From Streptomyces sp. HUAS CB01 (GTDB lineage: Bacteria > Actinomycetota > Actinomycetes > Streptomycetales > Streptomycetaceae), in contig NZ_CP129137.1 of assembly GCF_030406905.1 (NCBI RefSeq), forward strand, positions 3,740,001 to 3,804,000: 64,000 bases of DNA, given 5' to 3'. Positions within the stretch are counted from its first letter, which is position 1. Every line of letters starts with the position of its first letter. Of the stretch, positions 32,948-42,600 are shown piece by piece. Under the pieces are notes generated by a model that was not told where the DNA came from, made no database searches, and worked only from the letters and a program-made list of their open reading frames with translations. A program made the position numbers and the translations under genes.

Positions 32948-34504
32948 ATGGCCCGCGCCCACGAACTCCTCCATGCCGGCCTCGTCCGCCTCAAACGCCA
33001 CTACCGATCCCACCGCACGAGCCCCGTCAGCACCCTGGTCCACAGCCCTCACCCGTACGGCCGCGCCTTCGGCCTGCTGGCCGTCGTCCTGCTGGGGGCG
33101 TGGCTGGGGCTGCTGATCGTGGGGGCCGTCCGCACCCCGGTGGGTCCCGTGGACACGAACATGGCGCTCCGTCCGTCCCTCTCCGGCGGCACGAAGATCA
33201 ACGTCTCCCCGCTCGGCGCCCTCGAACTCGACTCGCACACCGCGCCGATCCGGCTCGACGTCGACATCGACCGGCTCGACCCCGTCCGCTCACAGGCGCT
33301 CGTCCAGCATCCCGAGCGTCTCGCCGGCCTCCAGGAGGAGATCGGCCAGGACGTCACGGACGGCACACGCGAGCTCGCCCTGCGCTCCTGCGTCGCCGTG
33401 GTCTCCGGCGCCACGGCCCTCGGCCTCGCCGTCTACCGCCGCCCGCGCCGCGCCCTCGCGGCGGGCGGCCTGGCCCTCGCCCTGCTGGCCGCCTCCGGAG
33501 TGAGCGCATGGGCCACCTGGAACCCGAAATCGGTCCTGGAGCCCAAGTTCTCGGGTCTGCTGAGCAGCGCCCCCTCGGTCGTCGGCAACGCGCGCTCGAT
33601 CGTCACCGAATTCGACGTCTACCAGAAGGAGTTGGCACGCCTCGTCACCAACGTCACCAAGCTGTACGAGGCGACCTCCACGCTGCCGGTCTACCAGCCG
33701 GACCCGGGCACCATGCGCGTGCTCCACGTCTCCGACATCCACCTCAACCCGGCGTCGTGGCACATCGTCGGCTCGCTCGTGGAGCAGTACGACATCGACG
33801 TGATCATCGACTCCGGCGACACCATGGACCACGGCACGGCCGCGGAGAACACCTTCCTCGACCCGATCCCGGACCTCGGGGCGCCCTACGTCTGGGTGCG
33901 CGGCAACCACGACTCGCTGGTGACCCAGCGCTATCTCCAGCGCCTGAAGAACGTGCACGTCCTCGACGAGGGCCGGGCGGTGACCGTGGGCGGCCTGCGG
34001 GTGGCGGGCACCGGCGACCCCCAGTTCACCCCGGACCGCTCGACGGTCCCCGCGGGCGATCCCGCCGAACGGATGGCCGGCATCCGGCTGGCCTCGTCCC
34101 TGCGCGACCAGAGCGCGGCCGGCACCCTGGTCGACATCGCGGTCGCCCACAACCCCGTCGCCGCCCGCGAGGCCGACGGGGAGGTGCCGCTGGTCCTGGC
34201 GGGGCACGTCCACCGCCGGGACACCGAGATCCTCCCGCTCGGCACCCGTCTCAAGATCGAGGGCTCCACGGGCGGCGGCGGGCTGCGGGCGGTCGAGCGC
34301 GAGGAACCGGAGAAGGTCCGGGCCTCCGTGCTCTACCTGGACCGCGACACGCGGACCCTCCAGGCCTGGGACGAGATCACCCTCGGCGGACTGGGCCTCA
34401 CGACGGCCGAGGTCAGCCGCCACCTGGCCAAGGCGCCTCCGCCGCAGGGTCCGGACGCGCCCCGGACACCGCCGCCGACGGGCCTGCCGTCCCCCGCCTC
34501 GTAA
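32948..34504 (+). CDS. Membrane-anchored metallophosphoesterase
   Basis: The 518-residue product starts at ATG 32948. One membrane helix lies near 43-62 and another near 160-195. The calcineurin-like phosphoesterase domain (about 255-490) has all metal motifs: HVSDIHLN, IDSGDTMDHG, VRGNHDS, VAHNP and LAGHVHRRD. The catalytic domain probably faces one side of the membrane; the substrate is unknown. The N-terminal extracytoplasmic loop (65-155) has no known domain. The last 30 residues are Pro-rich. Confidence 0.87.
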   Translation: MARAHELLHAGLVRLKRHYRSHRTSPVSTLVHSPHPYGRAFGLLAVVLLGAWLGLLIVGAVRTPVGPVDTNMALRPSLSGGTKINVSPLGALELDSHTAPIRLDVDIDRLDPVRSQALVQHPERLAGLQEEIGQDVTDGTRELALRSCVAVVSGATALGLAVYRRPRRALAAGGLALALLAASGVSAWATWNPKSVLEPKFSGLLSSAPSVVGNARSIVTEFDVYQKELARLVTNVTKLYEATSTLPVYQPDPGTMRVLHVSDIHLNPASWHIVGSLVEQYDIDVIIDSGDTMDHGTAAENTFLDPIPDLGAPYVWVRGNHDSLVTQRYLQRLKNVHVLDEGRAVTVGGLRVAGTGDPQFTPDRSTVPAGDPAERMAGIRLASSLRDQSAAGTLVDIAVAHNPVAAREADGEVPLVLAGHVHRRDTEILPLGTRLKIEGSTGGGGLRAVEREEPEKVRASVLYLDRDTRTLQAWDEITLGGLGLTTAEVSRHLAKAPPPQGPDAPRTPPPTGLPSPAS

Positions 34505-34510
34505 ACCGTT

Positions 34511-34540
34511 TTGGCGATAGGTCCTCGCATCCCATATGCT
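34511..34540 (+). promoter_or_regulatory. Promoter of tRNA-Glu
   Basis: TTGGCG (34511-34516) and TATGCT (34535-34540) are separated by 18 bases, and the tRNA begins 45 bases later. This is a good vegetative promoter for the tRNA cluster. Confidence 0.65.
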
Positions 34541-34584
34541 TCTCACGTCCCCGACGCGCTGCGAAGCGCCCAGGCGGGCCCTTA

Positions 34585-34657
34585 GCCCTCATCGTCTAGT
34601 GGCCCAGGACGCCGCCCTTTCAAGGCGGTAGCACGGGTTCGAATCCCGTTGGGGGCA
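34585..34657 (+). tRNA. tRNA-Glu (TTC)
   Basis: A 73-nt cloverleaf with anticodon loop CTTTCAA, acceptor GCCCTCA/TGGGGGC and T-arm CGGGTTCGAATCCCG. It is first in a cluster of three tRNAs. Confidence 0.95.
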
Positions 34658-34703
34658 CGCACCACCGTGTGCGAGACTGGCTCTCGCGCAATGCATCACC
34701 TCT

Positions 34704-34778
34704 GGTCCTGTGGAGCAGTTTGGAGTGCTCGCCACCCTGTCAAGGTGGAGGCCGCGGGTTCAAATCCCGTCAGGACCG
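34704..34778 (+). tRNA. tRNA-Asp (GTC), copy 1
   Basis: A 75-nt cloverleaf with anticodon loop CTGTCAA and acceptor GGTCCTG/CAGGACC. It is identical over its full length to the copy at 43774-43848. Confidence 0.95.
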
Positions 34779-34799
34779 CTGCGACTCCTCGAGTCGCGT

Positions 34800-34873
34800 G
34801 GCTGGGTAGCTCAGTTGGTACGAGCGTCCGCCTGAAAAGCGGAAGGTCGCCGGTTCGACCCCGGCCCCAGCCA
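34800..34873 (+). tRNA. tRNA-Phe (GAA)
   Basis: A 74-nt cloverleaf with anticodon loop CTGAAAA and acceptor GGCTGGG/CCCAGCC. It is third in the Glu-Asp-Phe cluster. Confidence 0.95.
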
Positions 34874-34892
34874 CCGCAGCCCGTCAGGGCAG

Positions 34893-34925
34893 AAGCCCCC
34901 GTCGAGATCATCGGCGGGGGCTTTC
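34893..34925 (+). terminator. Terminator of the tRNA cluster
   Basis: AAGCCCCCG pairs with CGGGGGCTT, followed by TTCTCG, 20 bases after tRNA-Phe. Confidence 0.7.
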
Positions 34926-35188
34926 TCGTGCTCGGGCCCACCGACGGCCGTGGGCGTCCTGGACCAGGGCGCCGAGCTGGTTCCACCCCGCGCCGGCCCG
35001 GGACGGGTGACCGTACGCGCCCCGGCGGCACGAACGGACGGGGTCCGGTCCGCCCATCACCGCGGGCGCGCATCGTCGTCGCGCAGGGTGACGATTCCGG
35101 CACCGTGCGGGCCGGTGCGGCACCAGGGTTCCGGGCCGGCGGCGCCCAGCCCTTCAGGAGGTTGCCGGTCCGTCCCGTTTCGGCGGTG
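34926..35188. other. Gene-free stretch between tRNA terminator and 2-hydroxyacid dehydrogenase
   Basis: This lies downstream of both neighbours. Nothing recognisable was found. Confidence 0.5.
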
Positions 35189-36148
35189 TCAGCCGAGGAG
35201 ACGCACCGGGCTGCCGGCGAGATACGCCTCGATGTCCTCGACGGCCTCCCCGTAGTAGGTGCGGTAGTTGCCGCGGGAGACGTAGCCGAGGTGTGGCGTC
35301 GCGAGGAGCCGGGGTGCCGTGCGCAGCGGGTGGTCCGCGGGCAGCGGTTCGACGTCGAAGACGTCGACGCCCGCTCCCGCGATCCGCCCCTCGTGCAGCG
35401 CCGCGAGGAGGGCGTCCTGGTCGACGATGGCGGCGCGGGACGTGTTGATCAGGTACGCGGTCGGTTTGAGCAGAGCCAGCTCCGGGGCACCGAGCAGGCC
35501 CCGCGTCCGCTCACCGAGCACGAGGTGCACCAAGACGAAGTCGCTGTCGCGCAGCAGTTCCTCCAGGGAGCCCGCCAGACGGACGCCGGCCTCGTCCGCA
35601 CGCTCCTGGGTGAGGTGCTCGCTCCAGGCCGTCACCTCCATCCCGAAGGCGAGACCCACCTGGGCGACCCTGCTGCCGATCCTGCCGAGGCCGAGCAGAC
35701 CGAGCCGCGCGCCGTGCAGGTCCGCACCGACCGTCGACTGCCAGGGCCCTCCCGAGCGCAGGGCGTCGTTCTCGGTGACGATGCCCCGGGCGAGACCGAG
35801 GAGCAGCGCCCAGGTCAGCTCGACCGTCGGGGTGGGGGAACTGCCGGTGCCACAGACCGTCACCCCGTTGCGCCCGGCAGCCGCGTAGTCGATGACCGAG
35901 TTCCTCATGCCCGACGCGACGAGCAGCTTCAGCCGGGGGAGCCGGTCGAGCAGGGAGGCGGGGAAGCGGACCCGCTCCCGAAGGGTCACCGCGATGTCGA
36001 AGTCGGCGAGCGCGGCCGCCAGTTCGTCCTCGGTGGCGAAGTGCTCGGTGAAGCGGACGACCTGCACCCGGTCCTGGACCGGGCTCCAGTCGGCGACGCC
36101 GGTGGCGGTGTTCTGGAAGTCGTCGAGCACAGCGCAGCGAAGCCGCAT
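35189..36148 (-). CDS. D-2-hydroxyacid dehydrogenase (NAD-dependent)
   Basis: The 319-residue product has the D-isomer-specific dehydrogenase layout. The NAD-binding motif GLLGLGRIGSRV lies near 147-158, and the catalytic triad residues occur in INTSRAAIVD (Arg), DVFDVEPLPADHPL (Glu) and ATPHLGY (His). It reduces or oxidises a 2-keto/2-hydroxy acid; the substrate is not predictable. Start choice: GGAG lies nine bases before the ATG at 36148. The ATG three codons earlier (36157) sits directly on the GGAG. The frame remains open upstream through short repeats. Confidence 0.88.
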   Translation of the reverse strand: MRLRCAVLDDFQNTATGVADWSPVQDRVQVVRFTEHFATEDELAAALADFDIAVTLRERVRFPASLLDRLPRLKLLVASGMRNSVIDYAAAGRNGVTVCGTGSSPTPTVELTWALLLGLARGIVTENDALRSGGPWQSTVGADLHGARLGLLGLGRIGSRVAQVGLAFGMEVTAWSEHLTQERADEAGVRLAGSLEELLRDSDFVLVHLVLGERTRGLLGAPELALLKPTAYLINTSRAAIVDQDALLAALHEGRIAGAGVDVFDVEPLPADHPLRTAPRLLATPHLGYVSRGNYRTYYGEAVEDIEAYLAGSPVRLLG

Positions 36149-36171
36149 GTCAGTCATCTCCGTCGGTTCTG

Positions 36172-36226
36172 CGAGTTCTATGAGTTCCGTGAGTTCTGTG
36201 AGTTCCGTGAGTTCCGTGAGCTGTGT
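36172..36226. repeat. 9-bp tandem repeats upstream of the dehydrogenase
   Basis: About six GAGTTCYGT units, most exact, lie just upstream of the start codon. On the minus strand they encode repeated Thr-Glu-Leu in frame with the enzyme. No stop codon separates them from it. Confidence 0.8.
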
Positions 36227-36646
36227 GGGTGCCTGGGTCGGGTACTGCGAGTTCTGTGAGACGCGTGGGTTGCGTGAGCCCTGTCGGTTCCACGAGCCCC
36301 GTGAACGGGGTGACGCCGGTCCCCGGGCTCCGGGGCAGGGTAGGCGGGCACGGCCGGGCGCGTGCGCCGGTGCACGCCCGTCGGGCGGGACGCCCCGCCC
36401 GGGGAGTGCCTCGGAAGGGGTGACGCCGCCGGTCCGGCGGGCCCGGCAGCCGGTCACGGCACCGTGACCGTCCCGGCCGCCGCATCGGTGAACGCCACCG
36501 TACGCGGCGGGGCGTCACGGAACGTCAGCCGTGGCCGCCGACGGACGGAACGGAGGCAGGCCCGGCGCCGACCGACGACCGGCCGGCGGCCGCGAGCCTG
36601 ATGACCGTGAGCCTGCGATATCCGGTGTTCTAGCCTGGGGAGTGCG
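36227..36646. other. Gene-free stretch
   Basis: Divergent spacer between the dehydrogenase and the DUF4186 gene. Nothing else was recognised; the last 40 bases should contain the DUF4186 promoter. Confidence 0.45.
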
Positions 36647-37120
36647 ATGTCCGATTCCACGCCTCCCCCGTCGTACCCCCGCGGCCCCGACCTGGACCGG
36701 CGGCTCGACGCCGTCGCCCGCCATCCGTTCCGCGGGAAGTTCCATCTGCGCGGCCCTGAACTGGCCAAGGCCCGGCTGACCGGTGCGTCCACGCTGCGAT
36801 GGCACGCCTACGACCTGATCGGCAAGCGGCTCGCCCCGGCCGCGCCGTACAAGGACGGCAGGCAGACCCCGTACCGCGGCCATCCCGTCTTCGTCGCCCA
36901 GCACGCGACCGCGACGTGCTGCCGCACCTGTCTGAAGCGCCTGCACGGGATCCCCGAGGGCCGGGAGCTGAACCGCCGGGAGCGCACCTATGTGGTGGAC
37001 GTGATCTGCCGGTGGATCGAACGCGAGGTGGCGGGCCCCTCCGGAGGCGGGAGCCCCCGTCCCCCCGGCGGTATCCCCGCCGACACGGAAGGGACGTCAC
37101 GGGGAGGACGGCGGACCTGA
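36647..37120 (+). CDS. DUF4186-family protein
   Basis: The 157-residue product carries the DUF4186 core (about 22-130: HPFRGKFHLRGPELAKARL, GRQTPYRGHPVFVAQHATAT, then CCRTCLKRLHGIPEGREL). A pair of cysteines in CCRTCL and conserved His residues could bind metal. The function is unknown. The C-terminal 30 residues are low complexity. The ATG at 36647 has GGGGAG upstream. Confidence 0.85.
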   Translation: MSDSTPPPSYPRGPDLDRRLDAVARHPFRGKFHLRGPELAKARLTGASTLRWHAYDLIGKRLAPAAPYKDGRQTPYRGHPVFVAQHATATCCRTCLKRLHGIPEGRELNRRERTYVVDVICRWIEREVAGPSGGGSPRPPGGIPADTEGTSRGGRRT

Positions 37121-37189
37121 GGCCGCGAGCCCGCGGTCAGCGGGAGCGACAGCCCGCTCGGAACGCGACGGGCCCGGGCACGGACGCCG

Positions 37190-38029
37190 TCACACCCGGT
37201 CGCGGTCCCGGTCCCGCCCTCTCAGCCCGCGTACCGCGAGGACGATCGCCACGGCCGCCACCACCAGGGCGAGCAGCGCCCAGTCGGGAACCGCCCGCCC
37301 CGCGGAGGACGCCCACTGCTCCACCGCGAAGGAGTCGTCGACCGACAACAGGCCCGGGAGGGCGGTCGTCCCGTCGAAGACGAGGAAGACGGTGCCGAGG
37401 ACGATGAAGAACAGACCGGACAGGGCCGAGGTGGTGTGCAGCTCGAACCGGCCGGCGACGCGCAGGGTACGCCCGCGCAGCCAGCGCCGGCGGGACAGGT
37501 CGTAGCGCTCCCACAGCAGGGCCAGGACGAACAGCGGCACCGCCATGCCCAGGGCGTAGACGGCGAGGAGGAGCCCTCCGTACGCGGGGCTTCCGCTCAG
37601 GGCCGCCACCGTGAGGACGCTGCCGAGGATCGGGCCCGCGCAGAAGCCCGCGAGTCCGTATACCGCGCCGAGGGCGTAGACCGAGAGCGCGGTGGTGGGA
37701 CGGATCCGCCCGCCGGCCTCGGTGAGACGGCGGGAGGCGAATCCGAGGCCCGCGATCTGGGCGACGCCGAGCGCGACGATCAGCCAGCCGCCGAGCGCGA
37801 CCAGCAGGTCACGGTGCCCGTAGAAGAGGCGTCCCGCGAAGGAGCCCGCGGCACCGAGTGGCACCAGCGTCGTCGCCAGGCCCGCGTAGAAGACGCAGGT
37901 GCGGGCGAGGAGCCGGGACGTGGTGTCGATCGAGTACGCGAAGAAGGCCGGCAGCAGCAGCGCGCTGCACGGGCTGAGCAGGGCGAGCAGACCCCCCAGG
38001 AAGGCGGCCAGGTATCCGATGTCGCTCAC
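37190..38029 (-). CDS. CcdA/DsbD-type thiol-disulfide electron carrier membrane protein
   Basis: The 279-residue product has about seven hydrophobic helices. Two membrane-embedded redox cysteines lie in LLSPCSALLLP (C21) and in GLAGFCAGPILG (about C130), as in CcdA. It moves electrons from cytoplasmic thioredoxin to extracytoplasmic thiol proteins. Its GTG start lies seven bases after the stop of the DsbA-like gene, so the two form an operon and probably a redox pair. It is not next to cytochrome c maturation genes, which favours a general thiol-redox role. The C-terminus ends in a short Arg/Asp repeat. Confidence 0.85.
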   Translation of the reverse strand: MSDIGYLAAFLGGLLALLSPCSALLLPAFFAYSIDTTSRLLARTCVFYAGLATTLVPLGAAGSFAGRLFYGHRDLLVALGGWLIVALGVAQIAGLGFASRRLTEAGGRIRPTTALSVYALGAVYGLAGFCAGPILGSVLTVAALSGSPAYGGLLLAVYALGMAVPLFVLALLWERYDLSRRRWLRGRTLRVAGRFELHTTSALSGLFFIVLGTVFLVFDGTTALPGLLSVDDSFAVEQWASSAGRAVPDWALLALVVAAVAIVLAVRGLRGRDRDRDRV

Positions 38030-38036
38030 TCGTCAC

Positions 38037-38876
38037 TCACTCGCCTGCCGTCCCCGGCGCGGGGCTGCCGGGACCGGTTCCGCCGGGTGCCGGGGTCGTG
38101 GGCGCCGACTTCGGTCCCGCGGGCTCCGTGGTCACGGCCTTCCGCGCCGCCTCGATCGCGGCGACGAAGGTCGACGCCGGCTGGGCACCCGCGATCGGAC
38201 GGCCGTTGACCACGAACGAGGGCGTGGACGTGGCGCCCAGCCCGTAGCCCTCCTCCTGGTCCCTCGCCACGGCCTGGCGTGCCTCCTCGCCGGCCGCGTC
38301 CCGGGTGAAGCGGGCCAGGTCCTTCACCCCGGCCTCGGCCGCCAGTTCCTCGAGCCGCTGCTCCCCGAAGCCCTTCTCCTTGGCGCCGTCGGCGTACGCG
38401 GCCTTGTGGAACTGCCAGAACCGGCCCTGCTGCCCGGCGGCCCAGGCGGCCCGGGCCGCGGCCTCCGACTCCTCGCCGAAGATCGGGAAGTTGCGCCATT
38501 CGATCCGCAGGACGCCCTTCTCCACGTACTTCCTGATCAGCGCCGGCTCGGTGTCGCGGGCGAACTTGCCGCAGTAGCCGCACTTGAAGTCGGCGTACTC
38601 GACCATCACCACGGGGGCGTCGGCGCGGCCCAGGGCGAGGGGGTCACCGGCAGCGCGCCGGGCGAGCTTCTCCAGCTCCGGGTAGACGCCCGCGTCCGGG
38701 GAGGCGGAGACGTCGGCGGAGCGCCCGCCGGTCGCGGAGTCGTCGGGCTTGGTGGCGGTGTACGAGACGAAGCCGAGCAGGACCGCGGCGGCGGCGACCG
38801 CGGCGCCGTACGCGTACGGCTTGAGGGAGCGGGCGCGGCGGGTGCCGCTGCGGGCTGGGGTACGGGACGCGGGCAT
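38037..38876 (-). CDS. Membrane-anchored DsbA-like thioredoxin-fold protein
   Basis: The 279-residue product starts at an ATG with GGAGAG 11 bases upstream; a GTG four codons earlier is less well placed. There is one membrane anchor (about 22-42). A DsbA/Thioredoxin_4 domain (about 70-235) carries the active site KCGYCGKF and the cis-Pro loop TSTPSFVVNGR. The last 35 residues are Pro/Gly-rich. It should oxidise or isomerise disulfides outside the membrane, with the CcdA-like partner downstream. Confidence 0.87.
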   Translation of the reverse strand: MPASRTPARSGTRRARSLKPYAYGAAVAAAAVLLGFVSYTATKPDDSATGGRSADVSASPDAGVYPELEKLARRAAGDPLALGRADAPVVMVEYADFKCGYCGKFARDTEPALIRKYVEKGVLRIEWRNFPIFGEESEAAARAAWAAGQQGRFWQFHKAAYADGAKEKGFGEQRLEELAAEAGVKDLARFTRDAAGEEARQAVARDQEEGYGLGATSTPSFVVNGRPIAGAQPASTFVAAIEAARKAVTTEPAGPKSAPTTPAPGGTGPGSPAPGTAGE

Positions 38877-38937
38877 GGCGGTGTTCACTCTCCGGATGGT
38901 GCAGGGGTCACGGACAGGGCGGGGCGGTACCGCGGGC

Positions 38938-39369
38938 CTATACGCGCAGGACGGAGAGGTCTATCGGGCCGGGAGCCGCGAGCGCGGGCGGGGCTCGCCC
39001 CGGCGCCGGGTCCAGGAGGGCATCGTCGGCCGCCGGGCAGCCGGCCGTCCCGTGGGCGGTGGTCGGCAGGGCGGGCAGGAGTTCGTGCGCGGCGGATCCG
39101 CGCGGCGGCGTGGCGGGGCTCGGCCCGCCGTCGCCGGAACCCTCGCCGCAGCCGGGGACCGGTCGGTCGTCGGCCGGGGCCGCCACCGCGGGCAGCTCCG
39201 TCGCAGCGGCACGCGGAGCCGTGCCGGTCTGCGGCCGGCCGTGCTCGGCCGTGCCGCCGGCTTCCGCGGCCGTGCCCGTCCCCGCGCAGAGAAGCGCCCC
39301 CGCCAGCACCGCCGTGAGCGCCGCCACGACCGCGAGGAAGCGGTGCCAACGGCTGCTGGGGCTGGGCAT
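38938..39369 (-). CDS. Small secreted or membrane protein of unknown family
   Basis: The ATG complementary to 39367-39369, with AGGAG nine bases upstream, gives 143 residues. It has a hydrophobic signal segment (RFLAVVAALTAVLAGALLCA), then an Ala/Pro/Gly-rich extracytoplasmic part with two cysteines. It lies 61 bases upstream of the DsbA-like gene on the same strand. It may be a redox client or a metal-handling protein; that is inference from position. No family is recognised. Confidence 0.6.
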   Translation of the reverse strand: MPSPSSRWHRFLAVVAALTAVLAGALLCAGTGTAAEAGGTAEHGRPQTGTAPRAAATELPAVAAPADDRPVPGCGEGSGDGGPSPATPPRGSAAHELLPALPTTAHGTAGCPAADDALLDPAPGRAPPALAAPGPIDLSVLRV

Positions 39370-39698
39370 GAACGGGGGCTCCTGGAGTCGACGTGCCCGC
39401 AATCGTACGGGCCCGCCGCTCACCGGGCCGGTACGCCCTGCCCCGCACCGGCCGCACGGAGCCGTCGCACGGAGCACTCGTACGGAGCCGTCCTCCCCGC
39501 CCGGGACACGGCCCGGCGGACCCAACGGCCCTCCGCCCGGGCCCGGAACCCGCCGCCGGACCACCGGGCGATCCCCACCCCGACCGGAGCCTCTCCCCCT
39601 CACCCGCCGCACCGTCCGGCATCCACCGGCCCCCTCACCCCGGAACACCGGAAATGGGTTCGCCAGTCCCCTCGCGCGGGTGCGATCCTGGATCCCGT
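39370..39698. other. Divergent spacer before hrpA
   Basis: No gene is present. The hrpA start has no clear ribosome site. The bases just before it (TGCGATCCT, then CCCGT) leave a very short leader possible. Confidence 0.4.
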
Positions 39699-42600
39699 AT
39701 GTCTACTTCCTTCGCCGATCTCCAGAAGCAGCTGGCCGAGATCTCGCTGCGCGACGCGCACCGGCTCGGGCGGCGCCTCGAGGGCACCCGCCGCATCCGC
39801 ACACCCGAGGCCCGGCAGGCCGTGCTCGACGAGATCGCGGCCGAAGCCGGCAGGGCCGCCGAGCGGACCGGCCTGCGCGCGGCACGGGTGCCCGAAGTCA
39901 CGTATCCCGAACAGCTCCCGGTCAGCCAGAAGAAGGACGAGATCCTCGAGGCGATACGGGACCACCAGGTCGTGATCGTCGCGGGCGAGACCGGCTCCGG
40001 CAAGACGACGCAGATCCCCAAGATCTGCCTGGAGCTCGGCCGCGGGGTGCGCGGCATGATCGGGCACACCCAGCCCCGCCGGATCGCCGCGCGGACGGTC
40101 GCCGAACGTGTGGCCGAGGAGCTGCGGACCCCGCTCGGCGAGGCGGTGGGCTGGAAGGTCCGGTTCACCGACCAGGTGAACCAGGACGAGACCTTCGTCA
40201 AGCTCATGACGGACGGCATCCTGCTCGCCGAGATCCAGACGGACCGCGAGCTGCGCGCCTACGACACGATCATCATCGACGAGGCCCACGAGCGGTCCCT
40301 CAACATCGACTTCCTGCTCGGGTACCTGGCCCAGCTGCTGCCGAGACGGCCGGACCTCAAGGTCGTGATCACGTCCGCGACGATCGACCCCGAGCGCTTC
40401 TCCCGGCACTTCGGCGACGCGCCGATCGTCGAGGTGAGCGGACGTACGTACCCGGTCGAGGTCCGCTACCGGCCCCTGCTCGAGGACGACTCCGACGAGT
40501 CCGACCGCGACCAGATCACCGCCATCTGTGACGCCGTCGACGAGCTCCAGCAGGAAGGGCCGGGCGACATCCTGGTCTTCCTCTCCGGCGAGCGGGAGAT
40601 CCGCGACACCGCGGACGCGCTGAACAAGAAGAACCTCCGCCACACCGAGGTCCTCCCGCTCTACGCCCGGCTCTCGCACGCCGAGCAGCACCGCGTCTTC
40701 CAGGCGCACTCGGGCCGCCGGATCGTCCTCGCGACGAACGTGGCCGAGACGTCCCTGACGGTGCCCGGCATCAAGTACGTCATCGACCCGGGCACCGCCC
40801 GTGTCTCCCGCTACAGCCACCGCACCAAGGTCCAGCGCCTGCCGATCGAGGCGATCAGCCAGGCCAGCGCCAACCAGCGCAAGGGCCGCTGCGGCCGGAC
40901 GTCCGACGGCATCTGCATCCGGCTGTACAGCGAGGACGACTTCCTGTCCCGGCCGGAGTTCACGGACGCCGAGATCCTGCGCACGAACCTCGCCTCGGTC
41001 ATCCTCCAGATGACCGCGGCCGGCCTCGGCGACATCGAGAAGTTCCCCTTCATCGACCCGCCGGACCACCGGAACATCCGCGACGGTGTGCAGTTGCTCC
41101 AGGAGCTGGGCGCCCTCGACCTGGCGCAGAAGTCCCCCCAGGACGGCAGGAAGGGGCCGCGGCTCACCCAGATGGGCCGCAAGCTCGCCCAGCTGCCCGT
41201 CGACCCGCGCCTGGCCCGGATGGTGATCGAGGCCGACAAGAACGGCTGCGTCCGCGAGGTCATGGTCATCGCCGCCGCACTGTCCATCCAGGACCCGCGG
41301 GAGCGCCCCGCCGACAAGCAGGCCCAGGCCGACCAGCAGCACGCCCGCTTCAAGGACGAGACGAGCGACTTCCTCGCCTTCCTCAACCTCTGGCGCTACA
41401 TCCGCGAGCAGCAGAAGGAGCGCGGCTCGTCCAGCTTCCGCCGGATGTGCAAGCAGGAGTACCTGAACTTCCTGCGCATCCGCGAATGGCAGGACATCTA
41501 CGCCCAGCTGCGCACGGTCGCCAAGCAGATGGGGCTCCACCTCGAGGAGCCCGCTGCGGACGGCGGTGTGCCCGAGCAGTCCGTCCACGTCTCCCTCCTC
41601 GCCGGGCTCCTGTCGCACATCGGCATGAAGGACGTCAAGGACTCCGGGCGGGAGGGCGGGAAGGCCACGGGGAAGAACGAGTACCTGGGCGCCCGCAACG
41701 CCAGGTTCGCGGTCTTCCCCGGCTCGGCGCTCTTCAGGAAGCCGCCGCGCTTCGTCATGTCCGCCGAGCTGGTGGAGACGTCCCGGCTGTGGGCGCGGGT
41801 CAACGCGAAGATCGAACCCGAGTGGATCGAGCCGCTCGCCGAGCACCTGGTCAAGCGCACCTACAGCGAACCGCACTGGGAGAAGGACCAGGCGGCGGTG
41901 ATGGCGTACGAGAAGGTCACCCTGTACGGCGTGCCGATCGTCGCCCAGCGCAAGGTGAACTACGGCCGCATCGACCCCGGGACGAGCCGTGAGCTCTTCA
42001 TCCGCAACGCCCTGGTCGAGGGCGACTGGCGTACGCACCACAAGTTCTTCGCGGACAACCGCAGGCTCCTCACCGAGGTGGAGGAGCTGGAGCACCGGGC
42101 CCGCCGCCGCGACATCCTCGTCGACGACGAGACCCTGTTCGACTTCTACGACCAGCGGGTGCCCGAGCACGTGGTGTCCGGCGCCCACTTCGACTCGTGG
42201 TGGAAGCACAAGCGCCGTGAGCAGCCCGAGCTGCTCGACTTCGAGCGCGAGATGCTCATCAACGAGAAGGCCGGGACCGTCACCAAGGACGACTACCCGG
42301 ACTCGTGGCGGCAGGGCCGGCTGAAGTTCCGGGTCACCTACCAGTTCGAGCCGGGCGCCGACGCCGACGGTGTCACCGTCCACATCCCGCTCCAGGTGCT
42401 CAACCAGGTCACGGACGAGGGCTTCGACTGGCAGATCCCGGGGCTGCGCGCAGAGGTCGTCACGGAGCTGATCCGCTCCCTGCCGAAGCCGATCCGCCGG
42501 AACTACGTGCCCGCGCCGGACTTCGCGAAGGCCTTCCTGGAGCGGGCCGTCCCGCTCCAGGAGCCGCTGCCGGTCACGCTGGCGCGGGAACTCCACCGCA

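Noticed and set aside
34585..34925. An integration site with a mobile element at the tRNA cluster
   Set aside because: No integrase, direct att duplication of a tRNA 3' end or composition shift next to it. The two tRNA-Asp copies are complete genes rather than att fragments.
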